A stretch of DNA of 64,000 nt from Rhizomys pruinosus (GCA_009823505.1 VZQC01010403.1:458293-522292); one strand, 5' to 3'; counted from the first letter of the stretch, positions 21,376 to 32,941 are shown. Notes: generated by a model not told the origin, from the letters alone. A program made the numbers and translations.

Positions 21376-22474
21376 TTAAGCTCCTTGGAGTATGTTGACC
21401 ACATGTGGGACACAGTACATTGAAATATATATTTATAAATATAGATCTGTGAGTCAGTTCCTGAATCCCTGTTGCTGGATTAGGTGGTTTGCAGGCAGTT
21501 TTAAAACACCAGTGCCCAAAACTAATACCTCGGGGACCAAAGCCTCTGTTCCCAGGCCATCTCTATAATCCTACTGACAGTTCTACCTGCTGGTCCTCAA
21601 CTTGACAATGATGAAGAGATCAATCATTTCAGCAACCTGCTCCTACCTCCAGAGACGAACTCAGGCTTTTTGGGTTATGGCTATGGAATGAGGCTTCTGA
21701 TTTGGTGAGTGGACCTTAATTCTCTTGGATTCAGGAGTTGAGAATCGCTCCTGCTCCTAGAAGGTGGTGATGTAGGCTCTGCCCCCTGGCCTTGTCTTCC
21801 CTTCACTGAAGACAGCACTGAGCTCTTTTGGCATATTGGATATAAAAATGGACTTTCACTGCATAATGAAATGACTTTGGAAAACTACTCTTGTTAAACA
21901 CAAGATGTTATATATTTTAAGATATTCATATCACTGAGTCTTCCATGCTGGAAACAGTAACATACTCAGCCTTCAAATACTGTGAAAAGGGGTGAAACCA
22001 TGGAAGGAGGGTTTTGATTTAACTAAATAGTGGATCTAGAGTCACTTCACTGGTATAGAGGCCTTGAGACTCACCCTGCACATCTAGTAGTCAGTAGAAC
22101 ATCACATGATCTGCTCTCAGTGGCGTAGACCATACTTACTGTTGCCAATGAGGTCATCATCTGACTGGTTAAGAGCAGTGGCTGGATCTGTACCAGCTTC
22201 AACTTCCCTGTATGTAAGAAATGACTCCAGGTTCTGTCTGTAGCAGACACATGTCAAGGTTACAGTAGTAAGAACCCATTACAGATGGTGTCCTCAGGAG
22301 CTTTGATGCCCATTGGGTACAGCTGGTCTTTTTGTCCTCTGCCAACTTAATCCATATCTCCTTCTCTACTGTCTGTCCTGTAGACTCAGAGTTCAGCATC
22401 AGACATTAAAACTCCAGCTTTCAGAAGCTGCAGGTAATAGAAGTCCCCATATCAAGAAAAATACAATTTAGACA
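21376..22474. other. Unassigned DNA with an exon-like open stretch
   Basis: No repeat recognised. At 21556-21704 an open 149-base stretch lies between ttcccag and a consensus gtgagt donor. The frame starting at 21556 is open throughout but has no recognisable domain. Chance is the more likely explanation. Confidence 0.35.
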
Positions 22475-22600
22475 GGACATGGTAATGTGGGCTAGTGATC
22501 TCAGCTCTTGGAAGGTGGAGGGAGGTAAATTAAGAATTCAAGACTAGCCTTGACTACATATCAAGTTTGGGGATGGCCTTGGCCTCAAAAATCAAGAGAA
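22475..22600 (+). mobile_element. Degenerate B1 SINE
   Basis: gacatggtaatgtgggctag, ctcagctcttggaaggtgga, aagactagccttgactacat. Confidence 0.65.
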
Positions 22601-22632
22601 TAAGAAAGAACAACAAAAATTAGTATACAATT

Positions 22633-22840
22633 GGGGCTGGAGAGATGGCTCAGTGGTTAAGAGTGCCAACTGTTCTTGCAGAGGACCTGGGTTTCATTCC
22701 CAGCACCCACATGGCGGCTAAGAACTGTCTTTAATTCCAGTTCCAGGGGAATCCGATGCCCTCTCTGACCTCTGCGGCTCTGCACACACTGGTGCATCAA
22801 CCTACATGCAGACAGTACACTCATACACATAAAAATGAGT
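22633..22840 (+). mobile_element. B2 SINE, subfamily without the duplication
   Basis: ggggctggagagatggctca, cccagcacccacatggcgg, tttaattccagttccagggg, A-rich tail. Confidence 0.9.
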
Positions 22841-23012
22841 ATATACACAAATATTCACAAACAGATTTCCTTTTCCCTGAATCATAACTGATACAAGACT
22901 AAAAACAAGATAGACTACAAGTAGACTGCCACACATTATATGAGATACCCACTGAAATATCTGCAAACTACAAATGACAAACTAGCGGGAGACATTTAAA
23001 AAAAAAAAGAAT

Positions 23013-23240
23013 AAAGGCTAGAGAGATGGCCTAGCAGTTAAGAGTGCCAACTGCTCTTGCAGAGGACCGGGTTCAATCCCCAGCACCCACATGGCAGCTG
23101 AGAGCCATCTTTAACTCCAGTTCCAGGGGAATCCAACACCCTCTTCTGACCTCCACGGCTTTGCACGACACAAGTGCACAAACCTACATGCAGATAATAC
23201 ATTCATACACATAAAAAATAAATAAAATTTTGAAAGAAAG
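23013..23240 (+). mobile_element. B2 SINE, subfamily without the duplication
   Basis: ggctagagagatggcctagc, tcaatccccagcacccac, tttaactccagttccagggg, tail with aataaataaaat. Confidence 0.9.
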
Positions 23241-23289
23241 AATAAAAGTACTAAATTTGAAAGCAAGTGGAAAAATAAGTCAGAGGTAA

Positions 23290-23410
23290 ACAGAAATATG
23301 ATAGTAAATTAAAAGCCAGACATAGTAGCAGCTTCATTAAATTGCAATGACCTAACCCTACCAATGAAGATCCTCAAATTGGATAAAAAGACAAAAATCA
23401 AAAATAATTT
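23290..23410 (+). mobile_element. Possible L1 ORF2 fragment
   Basis: gcaatgacctaaccctacca and caaattggataaaaagacaa resemble the endonuclease-RT linker region of L1 ORF2. Short and decayed. Confidence 0.35.
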
Positions 23411-23829
23411 TTCTTCTTTAAAAAAATCCACCTTAAAATAAAGCACGTAGCTTAAAATCAGAATACAGAAATCTATGCTGGCCAGGCAGGTCAGTGCAGG
23501 GAACCAGAGGCCAACTGGAAGCACTCTCCAATCCATAACCACCTGCTGATATGCCTTGGTTAATAAGCTGCACAGGAAAGAGCAGGAGAAACTGCCCAAG
23601 TGCTCTCCTTATGAGCACCAGACCTACAGGACCAGAGGAGAGCAGAGGGGGTGCAGGAGTGCAAAGGAAGGAGCGGAGAAAGGACGCACAACCTCCCCAC
23701 CTGCCAGAACCTCTGCTGCAGAGACCTAGGCTCCCACCCCACCACCTCCACATCACATGGAACTCAACAGAACCAGTGGGATCTGAGATCTTTACCATTT
23801 AACTTGGGGCAGCTGTGCTAGCAGTTCAC
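23411..23829. other. Unassigned, relatively GC-rich
   Basis: Frames open on both strands (83 codons on plus, 121 on minus) with no recognised domain. It could be L1 sequence just upstream of the 3' UTR that follows. Confidence 0.35.
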
Positions 23830-24195
23830 TTCTTGAATTCACACTGCTCTCATCCATAATCAGACAGTTTATTTCTTTGAAGGACAGCAGAGACTCGGAA
23901 CTGCTCAAAGTGCTGAGGATAAGTGACTGTGGGTGCTAGATGTAAATAGAACATCTTTATCACGAGCCCCCCCCCCCAGGCTCAGGGAATGTTGGTTGCT
24001 CAAGCTCCAGGGCCCCCATATCATGTACACATGGGGAGTACTAATTGGATCAATTGGACTAAATGCATTAGAAAGAAGCCAAAAGAGAACATGAATGTGT
24101 GTGTGTAGGGGGGGGGGATCTGTTAGAGAAGACTCATGGATGACTGGAGGAGGGATTGAGACAGTGTATACATGTATGCAATTCTAAAAACAAAA
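23830..24195 (+). mobile_element. L1 3' UTR-like segment
   Basis: aggctcagggaatgttgg, tactaattggatcaattgga, a G-rich tract at 24105-24118 and a terminal gcaattctaaaaacaaaa. The order matches old rodent L1 3' ends. Confidence 0.5.
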
Positions 24196-24224
24196 AACCC
24201 TATGCAGTCCAAACAGTTGTTACA

Positions 24225-24450
24225 TTAGTATTAGATTAAGATAAAGTTTGGGAGTTTGATGGTAAAGTGTTTGCTGTACAAGCACGAGGGACTGAGTTCT
24301 AATCTTTAGCACCCAAGTAAATTCAGGTATGGTGGCTGTAACCCCAGTGTTTGTGAGAGAGACAAGCAGATCTCCAGGGCACACTGGCCAGCCAGTTTCA
24401 GTGACAGACCTCGTCTCAAAATAAAACAAACAAATAAATAAATAAATGGG
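24225..24450 (+). mobile_element. B4-type SINE
   Basis: ID-like head (gatggtaaagtgtttgctgt), B1-like body (gcacactggccagccagttt) and AAAT tail. Confidence 0.68.
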
Positions 24451-24897
24451 GAGCTATAAAGGAGACACCCAGCCTGTTGAGTCCACCCACGTATACACAC
24501 ATACATCACACAAGACAATCACCTGCAGAATAATTAATTAACAGAACAAATAGTATTTTCAGATATAATGATGGACATCTGGAGTCAAATGGCCAACTCA
24601 ACCAGAGTTTGTACTCCAAATTCCTGTACAACTAAGTATACAGCTTTAAAACACACAAGGGGAAACTGGCCAGTCCACACTCACACTTGGCGATTACCAC
24701 ATTCCTCTGTCAGCACTTAATGGAACGCGTACATGGAGAATGAATAAAGAAGACAGGAATCACAGTGTTAACCTGCTCTGCGTGGTCCATCTGCAAACAA
24801 AAAATCACTCAGTGTTCTAATGCAGTGATTACCATAATGTCTGAATACTGAGCCAGTAAGCAAAATTCAACTACTCTGAATGAATTAAAACCACACA
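24451..24897. other. No recognised feature
   Basis: Unassigned. Confidence 0.4.
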
Positions 24898-24985
24898 GAG
24901 GGCTGTGGTTGTAGCTTGGTGGAAGAACATTTCTCTAGCATGCATGATGCCTCAATTTGCAGTACTTCCAGGAAAAAAAGGAATA
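24898..24985 (+). mobile_element. ID-like SINE fragment
   Basis: gtggttgtagcttggtggaa, ttctctagcatgcatgatgc and an A-rich tail. tRNA-derived and diverged. Confidence 0.5.
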
Positions 24986-25285
24986 TGTTCAATTACCATG
25001 TGGAATCAAGGTAGAAGTCAGCAATAGAAAGATATCAGGAAAATTCCTCCCAAGTAGTTGAAAATTAAATGATTCATTTTTGTGTAGCCCTCACCCCCCC
25101 AAAAAAAAGAGACACAAGGAAAATTAGAATGTATTTTGATTGAAAATGGCAAGTCAGCTATCAGAATTTGGTAGCTGCAGTAAAGCAATATGTAGGGGAC
25201 ATGGAGTGACACTAAGAGGAAAGGTTTCAAGTAAACTTTTTTTAATGAGAATTACAGAAAAGAAAAACTAAACCTAAATCACATA
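24986..25285. other. No recognised feature
   Basis: Unassigned. Confidence 0.4.
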
Positions 25286-25299
25286 AAAGAAATGCAATA

Positions 25300-25513
25300 G
25301 GGAGCTGGAGAGATGGCTCAGCAGTTAAGAGCACCAGCTGCCCTTGCAGAGGACCTGGGTTCAGTTTCAGCACCCACATGCAGGAACACCACTTCCAGGG
25401 GATCTGACACCTTCTTCTGACCTCTGCAGGCATTGCATACACAGGTATACTTACATACATGCAGGCAGGCAATACACTCATACACATAAAAAATAAATAA
25501 AATATTTTAATAA
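25300..25513 (+). mobile_element. B2/B3 SINE with target-site duplication
   Basis: ggagctggagagatggctca to an A-rich tail, flanked by aaagaaatgcaata (25286-25299) and aaagaaatgtaata (25514-25527). Confidence 0.9.
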
Positions 25514-25727
25514 AAAGAAATGTAATAATTAAGAGAAAAGTCAAAATTAATGAATTTGGAAAGAGAAACAAGAAAAAAATTGAATAAACTTGATTCAGAG
25601 AGCTTTGTACAATCCTATTTAACCTGTTTTCAAATAAAAAGAAGACTTTTTTGTTCAATGATTAGACTTAAATTTTTATTGAGTTAGGGGAGGTGGGTGG
25701 CTAATTTTCACATATTTTATTTTGTTG

Positions 25728-25862
25728 ATTTGTTTGAGACAGGGTTTCCCAACTGGCCTGGAACTTGCTAGGTAGACCAGGCTGTCTTCATTCTCACAGA
25801 GAACTATCTGCCTCTGCCTCTTGAGTGCTGGGATTACAGGCATGCACCACCACATCTGGCCT
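25728..25862 (-). mobile_element. B1 SINE
   Basis: tttgagacagggtttcccaa, ggcctggaacttgctaggta, gctgggattacaggcatgca. A short internal deletion is likely in the first arm. Confidence 0.82.
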
Positions 25863-26034
25863 GAGAATATTTTAAATTATTTATTTTCCTAAGCAATGGA
25901 ACAACTCCTCCTTAGGAGGCTCATAGCCAGAAATCATTGAACTGATGAGTCTTCCTAAGTCACACAAACACTCTGTTACAATATTCTTGGTTGACCCTGT
26001 ATATTTTCTTTGGCGCACCCACACACAGAATTTT

Positions 26035-26348
26035 AATATTTTATTTTTGTGTTATATGTTCACATATGTGTACATGTACATGTGTGTATACATGGATGGA
26101 GGGTGGCAGTCCATGTTGTATGTCTTCCTCAATAGCCTTCCCTCTTGTTTTTTGAGATAAGGTATCTTACTGAAACTGGAGCTTGTTGATTAGCTAGACT
26201 AGCTGGGCAGCAAGACCCAGGGTCCTTCTGTGTCTGCCTCCCCACGCTGGGAACGTAGCATGCATGACTTTTATGTGGGATCTGTGGCTCCAATCTCAGC
26301 TCGTTGGCTTCTGCAACACTTTACCAACTGAACCATTTCTCCAGCCCC
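26035..26348 (-). mobile_element. B4-type SINE
   Basis: A TG-rich tail, then gataaggtatcttactgaaa and the head ending accatttctccagcccc. Confidence 0.72.
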
Positions 26349-26359
26349 TAATACATACT

Positions 26360-26935
26360 GTTTTAGAGCTAGCAATACATTGTCTCAGCTGCAGAAATAT
26401 GCTCATAATCCCTTCCTTTGAGCCTTATGGTCACATGCTCCTGTCCACCTGAGTCGACCACCCCCAGACCAGGAATCCCCAGACCGATGCTTGGACAGCT
26501 CCCTTCAACCTCCCCTCCGGACAAAACATTCTTCACCACTTCACAAGTTGGCGGCCTGGAAAGCTTCCTTCCAACCATTCACCGCCAGCAAACCAGCTTA
26601 GCGATCTGGTCGATCCCCTTCTAATCCACTGGCCCCCGACACCGACTCTCGAAATTCAGGCCTGCTGCTGCCTGTACATGTGCAAAAATAACAGATGCAG
26701 GAATTCTGTGTGATGGTGATGGAGAATTCACTCTATTGTAGGCAGTTCATACTTTATATAGCCAAGATGATGACACCTTCTGCAGCCAATCACAGACCTC
26801 TGCATCACTACATCCTCTGTATGGTGCTGCCCCATCTAGCATCATGTGCCTGGGTCAGGAGTTGCTTCCTCATGGGGCGGGGTCAGAGGAACCTCACAAC
26901 TTTCACATTATATATAAGGATGCTAGCTGAAAACT
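26360..26935 (+). promoter_or_regulatory. Promoter-like LTR candidate with CCAAT, GC and TATA boxes
   Basis: On the plus strand gcagccaat (CCAAT box, 26783-26790), ggggcgggg (GC box, 26874-26882) and tatatataag (TATA, 26910-26918) fall in U3-like order over about 130 bases. The upstream 26420-26690 part is CpG-richer than its surroundings. I infer an ERV LTR U3; terminal TG/CA and a target duplication were not found, and a cellular promoter is not excluded. Confidence 0.4.
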
Positions 26936-27177
26936 AGCCCCTCACTCAAACTGGATCTTCCCACAATAGACAAGATGGCTAGGAGAGAGACAAGAGACAG
27001 AGACAGATAGATGGAGAGAACACCATATTTTATCTCACACAGATCCTCTGGTTGTCAAGTGGGCAGTGTCCTATAAAGGAAGGGTTAGCAGTGGTTCTCA
27101 AACCTAAATATACAGTGGTATCACCTGAGGTGACTTTAAAACACATGATGCTAGCCCATCATTCCCAGATATTTTTT

Positions 27178-27398
27178 TTTTTAGTATTTTATTTTTAATT
27201 TTTGTGTGTGTGTTTATGAGTACACTGCCTGCATGTATGGAAGTGCACCCATGTTGTGCAATGCCCATGGAGGTCAGAAGAGGGTGTCAGATCCCCTGGA
27301 ACTGGAGTTAAAGACATTTATTAGCTGCCATGTGGGTTCTGGGAATCAAACCCAGGTCCTCAGTGCTTTTAACCACTGAGCCATCTCTCCAACCCCAT
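27178..27398 (-). mobile_element. B2/B3 SINE, older copy
   Basis: Reverse copy: T-rich start, gagtacactgcctgcatgta, ctggaactggagttaaagac, gagccatctctccaacccc. Confidence 0.85.
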
Positions 27399-27460
27399 TC
27401 CTGGAGATTTTAACTTAGCTCTTGGAGCAAAAACACTGCCATGCTTTATTGTTGTTGTTT

Positions 27461-27471
27461 CTGTGTGTGTG

Positions 27472-27511
<40 letters not shown>
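27461..27511 (+). repeat. (GT)n microsatellite
   Basis: About 25 GT units, one interruption (gc). Confidence 0.96.
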
Positions 27512-27514
<3 letters not shown>

Positions 27515-27522
27515 TGTTGTTT

Positions 27523-27640
27523 TTCTGAGGCAGGGTCTCCCTGTAGCCCCAGGTGTCCTGGAACTCATGATGTAGACCAGGTTGGCCTTGATCTGACAGA
27601 GATCCTCCTGCCTCTGCCACCTGAATGCTGGGCTTCCATG
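27523..27640 (-). mobile_element. B1 SINE
   Basis: tgaggcagggtctccctgta, tgtcctggaactcatgatgt, cctctgccacctgaatgctg; the far end is truncated. Confidence 0.82.
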
Positions 27641-28384
27641 CTTTCTTAGAAAAGCAGCCTCTGTAAACATTATTCACCAGAGATAAGAATCACTGAGCTG
27701 AAATGCTAAGAAATTTTCAGATGAGGCCACCCAAGTTTTTCTTGTCACCTATAGATGCAGATGGAGTATTAAGCACATCTTAAATAATATGAGTTTAAGA
27801 GATAAATGTCATAGGCTTAAAATAGGAATGCAGGGATTTTACTCTGCATTATGTTGCAAGATTTACATCTTTCATGGGTGACTCCAAGCCTTTGAAATTG
27901 TTTTTATAAGTAAAGAGCATTCAGCTAATGCATCTTTAGTGGGCATTTACTTAGTAGTTTTTTTTTTTTAAGTGGAGATATTTTATCAAAATATCAATGT
28001 TCTCTTTCTCATTTTCTGATCCACAGGAATAGAGACTTTAACAGATTTTAGTTGGTGTGAAAACATTCTAGACATACCAGAGAGGAAGGGATGAGTTTAG
28101 TGCTTACATAACTATTGATAGTGCTGGAGGTGAACAGCCAGCCCAGGCTGCAGCCAGTATTCAGATCCCTTTGCTGTGATCCTGGGAGCTGCTGTGACTG
28201 TTGACCAGATCACAACACAGCCCAAACCAGCCAGGACATAGTGGTGTGTGTTAGGCTGGAGGTTTGGGACAAAGGCCAAGATGGTGTGGACTGGGAGCTT
28301 CCCGTATCCTTCTCTTCCAACCAGTAGCCTGCACTTGCAAAAGCATGAAGAAAGCCCATGCAAACCACCAGAGGAAGCCAACAC
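27641..28384. other. No firm feature; may include the U3 of the following LTR
   Basis: 28112-28384 is GC-richer than its surroundings and could be upstream U3 of the LTR candidate at 28385-28655. Open frames there lack a domain. Confidence 0.35.
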
Positions 28385-28655
28385 CTAGATCTGGATTCCA
28401 AAGTGGCCACCGGACCTAAGACCCACTCTCAGTGGTCTGACCTGGCCTAATTAGCCAGATTCCAATACCTGACTAACTGGTCACCATCTCTCCTCCCTGC
28501 CCTATAAAAAGTTCCTAACCTTGCCTGGTCGCACATTTACTTGGCCTCCATCCCAGAGGCCATCAAATTCACCTGGGAGTGCATTTCCTGGAAATAAACC
28601 TGCCTTTGTTTACTTTCAAGTCTGACTGATTTGGCTTTTCTCTCATTGTTGGGAA
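28385..28655 (+). mobile_element. Probable LTR (U3-R-U5 signals)
   Basis: A TATA box (ctataaaaag, 28502-28511) is followed about 85 bases later by a polyadenylation signal (aataaa, 28593-28598) and a T-rich U5-like segment. The spacing suits a retroviral LTR. Terminal repeats were not resolved. Confidence 0.5.
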
Positions 28656-28659
28656 CCTC

Positions 28660-28755
28660 TCAGTGTGTACTTTTAATCCCCTCACTCAGGAGTCGGAGGA
28701 AGGAGGATCATGATTTTGAGACTAGCCTGGGCTACACAGCAAGACCCTGTCTTAA
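28660..28755 (+). mobile_element. B1 SINE fragment
   Basis: cttttaatcccctcactcag, ggaggatcatgattttgaga, ctgggctacacagcaagacc, A-rich tail. 5' truncated. Confidence 0.75.
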
Positions 28756-28807
28756 AAAAAAAAGAAACGAATACCTCCACTCAAACAAAAAAAACCAAGC
28801 AAAGCCT

Positions 28808-28900
28808 GAAATATTGTAGCTCAGTGGTAGAGCACTGACACAGCCTAGCGTGAACAAGGATTAGATTCAATCTACAGCAGCCCAAAGGAAAAGAAAAGAA
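28808..28900 (+). mobile_element. ID-like SINE
   Basis: tgtagctcagtggtagagca is the ID/tRNA-like A-box region; an A-rich tail follows. Diverged 3' half. Confidence 0.68.
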
Positions 28901-29505
28901 AGCAAAACCAGAACAGAACAAAAAAAAAAAACCAGAAACCATAGACATTGCTACTGCTTCAGAATTAATTCAACAGGTGACACAAGAGACACCGAGAGCC
29001 TGGGGGAGGGTGGGGGTGGGGGCGGGAAGAGTGACAGTTTATGCTTCTAAACCAGGCAAAATGTCTCATTGATAGAGTCCTGTCAGGACGTGGGTTTTGA
29101 AAAGACAGAACAAAGAAGTCTGGGGCATGCTGATGCCAGCTCTCTAGATTACCTTACAGGCAAATGGCCAGGGAGGAGAGGAAGGATAATGTCTCCTATC
29201 AGAATTAAACCCAACTATAGTAAAAAGCACTAAAAAGCAAAGAGGTAATGAAGACTGGGCTATAGAGCAAGAGTAGATTCTTTGGAACTGGAACCAGTTT
29301 TCTCATTGACTGAGCTGCCTTGGTCCATAGAGGATAATTATATATTTTTACTTTCTGAAATTAACATTTGATTTTAGGAACATCATTTTATTTTTTAAGT
29401 ATGTAAAAGAGGATAGATCTTGCTTCTAGTGGTGGCATGGCTTATACAGATCTATTTCTATAATATTTCAATTTGGTGATTGCCTTTGGAGGCTTTTCAG
29501 CAAGC
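28901..29505. other. No recognised feature
   Basis: Unassigned, with a short G-rich patch at 29002-29027. Confidence 0.4.
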
Positions 29506-29522
29506 AAATGTCACCCATTCTT

Positions 29523-29768
29523 TTTTTAAAATTTTTTATTTATTTTTGTATGTGTATGAGTGTACTGTCTGCATGTAGGTTTGTGCACCCATGTCGTGCA
29601 ATGCCACGGAGGTCGGAAGAAGGTCTCGGATTTCCCTGGAACTGGAGTTCTCCTGAAATTGGAGTTACAGACGGTTCTCGGCCGCCATGTGGGTGCTGGG
29701 GATCAAACCTGGGTCCTCTGCAAGAGCAGTCGGTGCTCTTAACCACTAGGCTACCTCTCCAGCCCCAC
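29523..29768 (-). mobile_element. Young B2 SINE, duplicated-segment subfamily
   Basis: Full-length reverse copy with 17-base target duplication aaatgtcacccattctt (29506-29522 and 29769-29785). It carries both ctggaactggagttctcc and tgaaattggagttacaga, the duplicated segment. Confidence 0.95.
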
Positions 29769-29825
29769 AAATGTCACCCATTCTTGAGAGCTCCTTCAAA
29801 GCTGTGCTGGAAATGAGATGAAAAT

Positions 29826-29972
29826 GTCTTGTTATTTTTAGACAAGGTGTCCCTGTAGCCCCAGCTAGCCTAGAACTTGCTCTGTAGACCAGGCTGGCCT
29901 TGATCTTACAGAGATCTACCTGCCTCAGCCTCTTGAGTGCTGGGATTAAAGGTATGCACCACCACACCTAGC
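29826..29972 (-). mobile_element. B1 SINE
   Basis: agacaaggtgtccctgtagc, ggccttgatcttacagagat, gctgggattaaaggtatgca. Its distal end is part of the tandem duplication that follows. Confidence 0.88.
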
Positions 29973-30198
29973 CTGAAAATGTTTCTTTGAACATTATCAC
30001 TCTACTTTGGTATTGCTTCCACTGTGTCCCAGCATCTGAGATAAGCCCAGGCCTCAGCACTGGTGGTTTTGGGGTTAAAGGCATGCACCACCATGCCTAG
30101 CCTGAAAATGTCTCTTTGAACATCATCACTCTACTTTGGTATTGCTTCCACTGTATCCCGGTGTCTGAGATAAGCCCAGGCCTTAGCAGTAGTGGTTT
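29946..30198 (+). repeat. Tandem duplication of about 129 bp
   Basis: Copy 1 is 29946-30074 and copy 2 is 30075-30198, roughly 92% identical by eye. The unit starts inside the B1 end (ttaaagg) and runs through actttggtattgcttccact to tggtttt, so the duplication postdates the B1 insertion. Confidence 0.93.
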
Positions 30199-30205
30199 TC
30201 CCTCT

Positions 30206-30512
30206 GTATTACGTGCCTTCCTGTTGCTCTGACCACATATCTAACAAGAAGCAGCTTTGGCTTATAGTTCTGAAGGGATGCAGTTCATCATGGTGGGGAG
30301 GCTATGGTGACAGGAAGTGGGACTATCAGGAAGCAGAAAGCCAACAGGAAGTGGGGCCAGACAGTGAAATCTCAAACTGACCCACTTTCTCCAGCAAGGC
30401 TTTCCTTGTGGACGGTCCCATAAGCTTCCAAAAACTATACAAACTGGCAACTAAGGATCAAGCATTCACACACATGAGCCTATGAGGGACACTCCTTGTT
30501 CAAACTACAGAA
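30206..30512 (-). mobile_element. hAT-Charlie-like element (URR1/RCHARR1 group)
   Basis: cttcctgttgctctgaccac, gttcatcatggtggggaggc, tttctccagcaaggctttcc, cacatgagcctatgagggac. Non-autonomous, same family as 39848-40197 in reverse. Confidence 0.65.
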
Positions 30513-31099
30513 CTCTCCAAACTATGTGGACTTATTTATTTTTATTATTTTTCTATGTGTTATCTGAAAATCAAAGAAAAATCCAACAATTAACAGTCTT
30601 GAATATTTGTCACTTACATAGGAGATTATTTATACCTAAGTCCAAAAGATCCCTATCAGCAGAAATAAGAGAGAGTTACCATTGACTGCATGCTTTTCTG
30701 TATGGGTAGGCAAATAGGCATATCTGTGAATGGGTTTCCTGTGTGAGTCAGTGCCTGCTTCCTATGAAGAGAGAGGAGTAGCCAGGACTGGTGTTGTGTT
30801 GGTGGACAGTGGTGGATCCATAGTCTCTGTCCATAAAGAGTCCTTCAGAGCTTCAGTTGCTTTATTTCTATATTTTCTGTAGTGTGCAGAACTTTAGTGT
30901 ACCATTCATTTCCAAGTGCTTATAAGAAAAAATATGCTCGATTCAAGAATAGGAAGGTGTCCTTGAGAACAGAGTTTTTCTTAGCGAGCAAGAGTCTCAG
31001 AACCTTAGGTACCAGAAACTCCATATCCATCAAAGCTGCCCCAAGCTAGGGGCTTTCTTTTTCTTGTTCTTTTTTATTCCTGTCTTTTCTTTCTATTAT
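30513..31099. other. No recognised feature
   Basis: Unassigned. Confidence 0.4.
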
Positions 31100-31207
31100 T
31101 TTTTTTAGACAGGATCTCACTATGTAGCCCTGGCTGATTTCAAACTCTCATCCCATAAGCTCTGCCTTTCTAATGCTAGAACCACAGGTGTGCGTCACCA
31201 TACCCGG
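31100..31207 (-). mobile_element. B1 SINE, diverged
   Basis: agacaggatctcactatgta, ccctggctgatttcaaactc, ctagaaccacaggtgtgcgt. Confidence 0.7.
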
Positions 31208-32349
31208 CAGCTTTCTCATTGTTATCATTCAAAGAATGAAATTTAAGGACCACAGAGGGTGAATTTTAGAGAAATCTTTCTTATAGATTCGTAGATGGGA
31301 GAGAGTCATGCCCTTTGAGTCAGTTATGGAGGTCAGCCACAGGACAAACAGCCATATAACTGGAATCCAAAGGAAAGATACAGAAAAGAAAGAGCAAACG
31401 TAGACCTGAGTTAGACTCAGACAGGTGTGCGGCCCCAACAAACCTCATAGCAGCCCATAGTGACTGCTCTGGGGTCAGGAATTCTGGGAGGGAAAAGTAT
31501 ATTATCTCATTAAATGGCTAATTATTCTCTTATCTCTTAAGGTGAACCTGGCTACCTGAGGGGTGTTCACTTGGCCATTGACCCACCCAACTGAGATGTC
31601 AAATCTTCATCCAGGCCAGGGATTTCTTTCTTATGACCAGAAGGAAACAGTTTTCCCTTATTGGGCCTTTACTGCTGCTGTGACAGGAGGGTCACCTAAT
31701 GGTTGGATTTAAGACAGAGGAAAAGGGTGGGATTTGTGTTGTCATTTTACTCTTCAGCTGGTTTTTTTAAAAATATTTTACTTATTTTTATTTTGTGTGT
31801 TGAGCATATTACCTGTAAAGGTGGCTGAGTGTGTGACAGATATTCACTCTCTTGGGTATTCTTTGGTCTTGGAACCTTTAAATTTAGTCAGACATACAGC
31901 CTCCCACTCAAAGATGCATTCCTTAGACTCTATCACTGGATATAACTGGGTGACTAAATTCTGACAATGGGGTAAGAATTAAGATGGTGAATGTAACTTT
32001 TTTGTTTTATATTTAAAGAGGAGAGGGAATCTCTTCCTCCTTCCTTCCCTTCCATACTTCCCAGAATGCAGACTCAGAGACACAGAAGTGATGTTGATAT
32101 GAGATGTATGCTAGGGGAGCAAAAAGAGGGGAGGAACCTGGGCCCCAGTCTGGGAGCCGCCTACTCGCGCTGGGTTCCTTAGCTACAAGAGAGACTAATG
32201 AGTATCTGTTTACTTAAGCTATGGGGGTTGTTATCTTTTTTATGACAGTTGAATCTGCGTGTTGGCTAATCTAGTAGATATTATTAATTATTTTATAAAA
32301 GGAGAAACGAAGGCAAATGGTGTATTTAAGATTAAAAAATCTGGAAAGT
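31208..32349. other. No recognised feature
   Basis: About 1.1 kb. A decayed SINE remnant may sit at 31760-31860, not firm enough to call. Confidence 0.4.
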
Positions 32350-32575
32350 GGGGCTGGAGAGATGATTTAGCAGATAAGAGCACTAGCTGCTTTTGCAGAG
32401 GTCCTGGATCAATTCACAGCACTCACATAATGGCTAACATCCATCTGTACATTCCAGTTCCAGGAGTTCTGACATCCTTTTCTGACCTCTGAGGGCATTG
32501 CATGTCATGGGTGCCTTTACACACATGCAGGCAATACACTCATGCACATAAAATATAACAAATAAAACATTTAAA
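32350..32575 (+). mobile_element. B2/B3 SINE, older copy
   Basis: tggggctggagagatgattt, tcacagcactcacataatgg, A-rich tail; diverged. Confidence 0.8.
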
Positions 32576-32598
32576 AAAATGGAAAATGTCGATCAAGA

Positions 32599-32688
32599 TT
32601 TTACATATAATTTCGTTTCCATGGGTTATAATTTACATAGATTTTACATAAATTTCATTTACAAGGGATATAATTTCATTTACATGGC
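32599..32688 (+). repeat. Local AT-rich tandem repeat
   Basis: Variants of tataatttcatttacatgg recur about three times in 90 bases. Confidence 0.7.
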
Positions 32689-32941
32689 TTCTCAAAGTAT
32701 TCAGCACATGTTTGCATCCAATTGATGATTCTTACAGGAGTGAAAAGTGGCTTTTGACTAAAGAATGGCCCTTCTTTAAAGTAGACAGATTTTTCCTCCC
32801 TTTAAATGATGTCATTCAAAGACAGAGGAGTCCCTCAAACAAGGGAGGGAAGGGACAATATCTAAGATTGATCTATTCTATGCAAGGTGTTGTGGGTCTA
32901 CAAGATCTTGTAGAGAGGTTTAAAAAAAAATAACTAAATTG

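Noticed and set aside
23433..23798. 121-codon minus-strand frame
   Set aside because: The region probably belongs to decayed L1 sequence upstream of a 3' UTR; an overlapping plus-strand frame shows no coding preference.
28808..28900. Possible tRNA gene from A-box-like tgtagctcagtggtagagca
   Set aside because: There is no cloverleaf 3' half or B box of tRNA quality, and an A-rich tail follows; it fits an ID SINE.
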